Position numbers and translations under genes: made by a program. A model generated the notes under the pieces. It made no database searches. It saw only the letters and a list, made by a program, of their open reading frames with translations, and had not been told where the DNA came from. Positions 60,955 through 64,000 of a stretch of DNA of 64,000 nucleotides are shown piece after piece. This stretch comes from Isoetes taiwanensis (lineage: Eukaryota > Streptophyta > Lycopodiopsida > Isoetales > Isoetaceae). Numbering within the stretch: the first letter of the stretch is position 1; every line of letters begins with the position of its first letter. The DNA lies in the NCBI GenBank assembly GCA_021234155.1, contig JAJEKV010000064.1:930001-994000 (forward strand), in the 5' to 3' direction.

Positions 60955-61816
60955 GGAAGAAAATGACTGTGTTTTTTTTACTTATGTTGTTTTTAGATAA
61001 CCCTTCTCGGCTAATATAACTCTCGGCTAAATTTATCTGCATACATAACCTTCCTGTAGAAAGATCTTGGCTCAGTTCAGTCTGCATGTAAACCTCTGCT
61101 TTTTTTTAGCACAACTTTTGTACATTACCGTACTTATTTGAATGAAAAAGTTATTTTGTAAGGCCAGCTAATGTTGTACTAGAACTTTTATGTCATACTA
61201 CTAAATTCATTCTGTTTTTTGTGCACAGATATGACAATAGGGTTGGAGGAGTCATTGTGTTGAATTTTTTTAAAGGTCTATCAGTGATCTTTAAGTTTTA
61301 GCAATGTTTCTTTAGGTTTGTCAGGTTTGGCATACATTTCTGTAAAAGCAAGTAATAGAAATTATGTGAACTTAACCTGTAAATGTACTTCCTCATTCAC
61401 TTAGTAAATGTTGATTCTTTGCGAATTAAGTGTAGCCAGTGTGATTTCATGAGCAAGTTGGTTTCAACAATGAAGTTTGTTAGTTAAACAATGAAGAAAG
61501 ATGTAGTATTCATAAACTGGGAGCAACAAAAATAACAAAACAAATTCTGCATAATGCACAATGCTCGACCATTCAAAGTAAAAGTTTTCTGGTCAACGCC
61601 AAATGAATAGTGCATTGACCCAAAAAATGCACAATGCTCGACCATTCAATCTGTACAGTAAGTGACATATTACAGAGCACTAAGTGAAAACAAGAAAGAA
61701 TTTTGGATTTGAACCATGGAATTATGCTGCTCAAATTCAACTTCACATGATTTTATCTATTTGCATAACAGATGTATGCATTATGTACTCAATTATTAAC
61801 AGTTATCCAGCAGCAC

Positions 61817-63155
61817 TCAGTCTGCACTTACCAGTTCCAAATTCTGGAATATAATATGTCGAATTTGATCCCCTTCTTTCTTCATCCTTTTGTTTATAAC
61901 CTCAGTCTCGTAGTAGTCAATTTTAGGAACATCAGGTAGCAATGGCAAGTAATCAAGATGAAGATCTTGCATGCTACAAAAGTTCCACAACACAAAAGTA
62001 GCATGGATTATTTTGGCAACTCTACCAACATGGATAGACAATGCTTTTAAAATTCTGAATTTTTCTTTTATGATACCAAATCCATTTTCTACACACACTC
62101 TACCTCTACAGATCCTTTTATTAAATCTGCCATAGGTTCCCTTTCCATCAAGGGAAACTTTAATCAGAAATCTTCGAGAGGGATATGCTGAATCCCCAAG
62201 CAGCATTGGTGGAATTGTAACAACCACCTCCTGATCAGTCATTTGACCCTGACTAATCTTTTTACCTATCATCTGAAGAGTGGGTTCCTGCATTATCTGT
62301 TTGGCAGCCAACCTCTTGTATAACAAACTTTTCTTGAATTGATTTGCATCATGCACAGAACCAGTCCTATTTACACAAACATTAATGAAGAGTCTTTGGT
62401 GAGTAACCGCACCTTGCATAAGGCAGGAATGTCTTTTGTGCCTGGAATAATAGTCATCACCCTTGTCTTTGCTCCATGCTTTTCTATACAAATAGATATG
62501 AGATCCATCAACAGCTCCAAATATATTTGGTATACTTGTAGCATCTTCAAAATCTTTGTTTATGTCCAATAATCTTTGGCCTGTTGGTAAAGCAAAGAAC
62601 CTCTTGTAAAGCATAGTCTTGGATGCCAAAGCGAGTTATTTTTTTCGTGTATTTCTGCACAGTAGCTTTACCTACATAAAATCTTTGACCTACATGCAGG
62701 GGTTTCTCACCATGTGCTAAGAAATAAAGCACCATAGCCACTGCTTTCCTGGGATCAACAGGCGGTCTGACCTTCATTCCAGATCTCGTTAAGTAAGGCA
62801 CAATAAGATCAACCAATTTCTCAAATGCAGCCCTCTTCATCCGATAGAACTGGTGCCACATATCATCTTCAAAAGAGGGGAGGCAATTCCAAGCGTGATT
62901 ATCAATGCTGTCCCACTGTGTTGTCTGCCTTGGACATACCCAAAATCTCCGGGGAGGCCTCCTTAATCTCGAAGAAGCTGCTAACAAGAGTGTAGATGCT
63001 GCACACATGTAATTAATATTATCTTCTACCTCTGCATTCTGCTCTAAAATATCCATTGACCCTTCTCGTTCATTCTCCTGTATCAAATGTAGACAGTAGC
63101 TTTGGAAAGCCAAGCCGAGTTGAATAGCCCTCAAGAGCATGGCAATCATGCCCAA
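61817..63155 (-). CDS. Harbinger 2 transposase (DDE superfamily), one frame interruption
   Basis: Same architecture as 53,206-54,529. VDGSHIY, GDSAYPSRRF and VENGFGIIKE supply the D, D and E. The N-terminal part keeps RRPPRRFWVCPR and ATVQKYTKKITR. The same 1-nt frame change lies near 62,630. A slightly longer N-terminus (MGMIAMLLRAIQ, 63,155) is possible here because of a small insertion relative to element 1. A handful of substitutions separate the two proteins, mostly conservative. Confidence 0.88.
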
Positions 63156-63507
63156 ATGACCGGATCAATCAAATAAATCAAATACGGGCCGAGAAGTCTG
63201 ATTGTAGAGCCGAGATTGAATGGAAATAGCTGCTGAACACAAATTATGGGATAATAGAAACTAGAAAACAAGGATATGGGATATTTCGGTAGTCACCGAG
63301 GGGCGAAATCTTGACTGTGGGATAATTCGAGTTTGAATTGGCGCGAAGGAAGAGGCGGGAAGAAAAATCCCTATGGATCTCCCTTATTTCCTATGGATCT
63401 CCCTCCTAACGGGCGCTTAGGAGGATCGAGAGACATTTCTCTCGGCCCATCTCTAAACACATACTGCATAACGAGAGATAAAAAAAATTGGAGCATGTGG
63501 CTAACTT

Positions 63508-63659
<152 letters not shown>

Positions 63660-63671
<12 letters not shown>

Positions 63672-64000
63672 ATAGAAAGAATTAGAAAGAAACTTGGTAA
63701 TTATGGCAACTGTCTTTCTCTGGCAGGGAGAACATTAATTGCAAATTCTGTCATTGCATCCTCTCACATTTACTTCTCATCTGCTCTTCTAGCTCCTAAA
63801 TGCATTTACCAACAGATTGAAAGGATTGTTAGGAACTTCATATGGGGAAAACATCACATGGTTAATTGGCCTTCAGTTACCAGGAGCAAAATCCAAGGGG
63901 GGTTAGGTTGCAAGAACTTGATTCTGCAAAGTTATGCTTTAGGTGGCAAATATATTTGGAAGTCTTTATTCTCCACTAAAAATTCTGCTTCTATCTTTAT
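63660..64000 (+). CDS. L1-type LINE reverse transcriptase C-terminal region (runs off window)
   Basis: The frame from ATG 63,660 stays open to the window end. The protein starts IERIRKKLGNYGNCLSLAGR, then LIANSVIASSHIYF, ERIVRNFIWGKHH and KIQGGLGCKNLI. The order SLAGR..LI..V...IYF, then a FIWG motif and GGLG, is the stretch between RT and the C-terminal finger in angiosperm-type plant L1 elements, a different lineage from the other LINEs here. The upstream RT part is missing, and the apparent start codon comes from the simple-repeat tail, so this is a 5'-truncated element, not a real N-terminus. Confidence 0.75.

Larger units (their letters stand above)
58678..63505. mobile_element. PIF/Harbinger DNA transposon 2
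   Basis: 4.8 kb, terminal inverted repeats GTTGGCCACATGCT and AGCATGTGGCTAAC (13 of 14 positions match). Same two convergent genes and middle ORF as element 1, with high overall similarity and few differences, so the copies separated recently. Flanked by (GA)n on both sides. Confidence 0.85.

Overview
The window is repeat-dominated nuclear DNA of a land plant. The evidence is a chromovirus-type Ty3/gypsy element primed by initiator Met-tRNA, a Ty1/copia remnant, PIF/Harbinger transposons with their two-gene layout, a tRNA-derived SINE, and an intron-containing fragment of the gene for the largest subunit of RNA polymerase II (NRPB1). The LINEs have an APE endonuclease, a reverse transcriptase of the 'GVKQGCP..PTLFGL(F/Y)ID' type and a CX2CX9HX4C finger. 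That style, with the (GA)n-rich background, suggests a non-seed plant such as a fern; this lineage guess is inference. I found no intact host gene, rRNA, tRNA or CRISPR array.

Layout. 1-12,816 (block A) and about 37,405-50,165 (block B) are two copies of one segment. Each holds the 3' end of a plus-strand LINE, about 2.4 kb of non-coding AT-rich DNA with an internal repeat, and then a head-to-tail minus-strand chain: LINE family 1 (A1/B1), a giant compound microsatellite, a short LINE 3' fragment (A2/B2), a SINE, LINE family 3 (A3/B3), and the left end of a Harbinger element. In block A a 12.6-kb chromovirus has jumped into that Harbinger end (12,817-25,425). In block B the Harbinger is complete (50,071-54,877). 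It is followed by a well-preserved LINE (54,937-57,655), a third copy of the LINE fragment plus SINE (57,674-58,632), a second Harbinger (58,678-63,505), and the start of an ordinary plant L1 running off the window. Between the blocks lie the 5' part of NRPB1 with its TATA box (25,426-27,602), copia pol remnants (29,880-31,600), a LINE inserted into another LINE (32,985-33,200), an unrecognised decayed gene (33,420-34,740) and simple or palindromic DNA.

How the parts work together. The non-LTR elements form a LINE/SINE mobilisation system. Several unrelated-looking 3' ends share a small AGACC/GGTCT stem-loop followed by different short-repeat tails, and the SINE 3' end matches those LINE ends. 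In both LINE families where the junction survives, ORF1 and ORF2 lie in one frame separated by a single UAG with no AUG for ORF2, which suggests stop-codon readthrough. Elements are repeatedly joined through (GA)n/(TC)n tracts, and one locus shows the SINE-(GA)n-Harbinger arrangement with and without the 4.4-kb LINE.

Data-quality caveat. Comparing duplicated copies shows that differences cluster at CAG/CTG trinucleotides and include many indels. This is what methylation-dependent basecalling error at plant CHG sites would look like. Many frameshifts, above all in the chromovirus and block B1, may therefore be artefacts rather than true decay.
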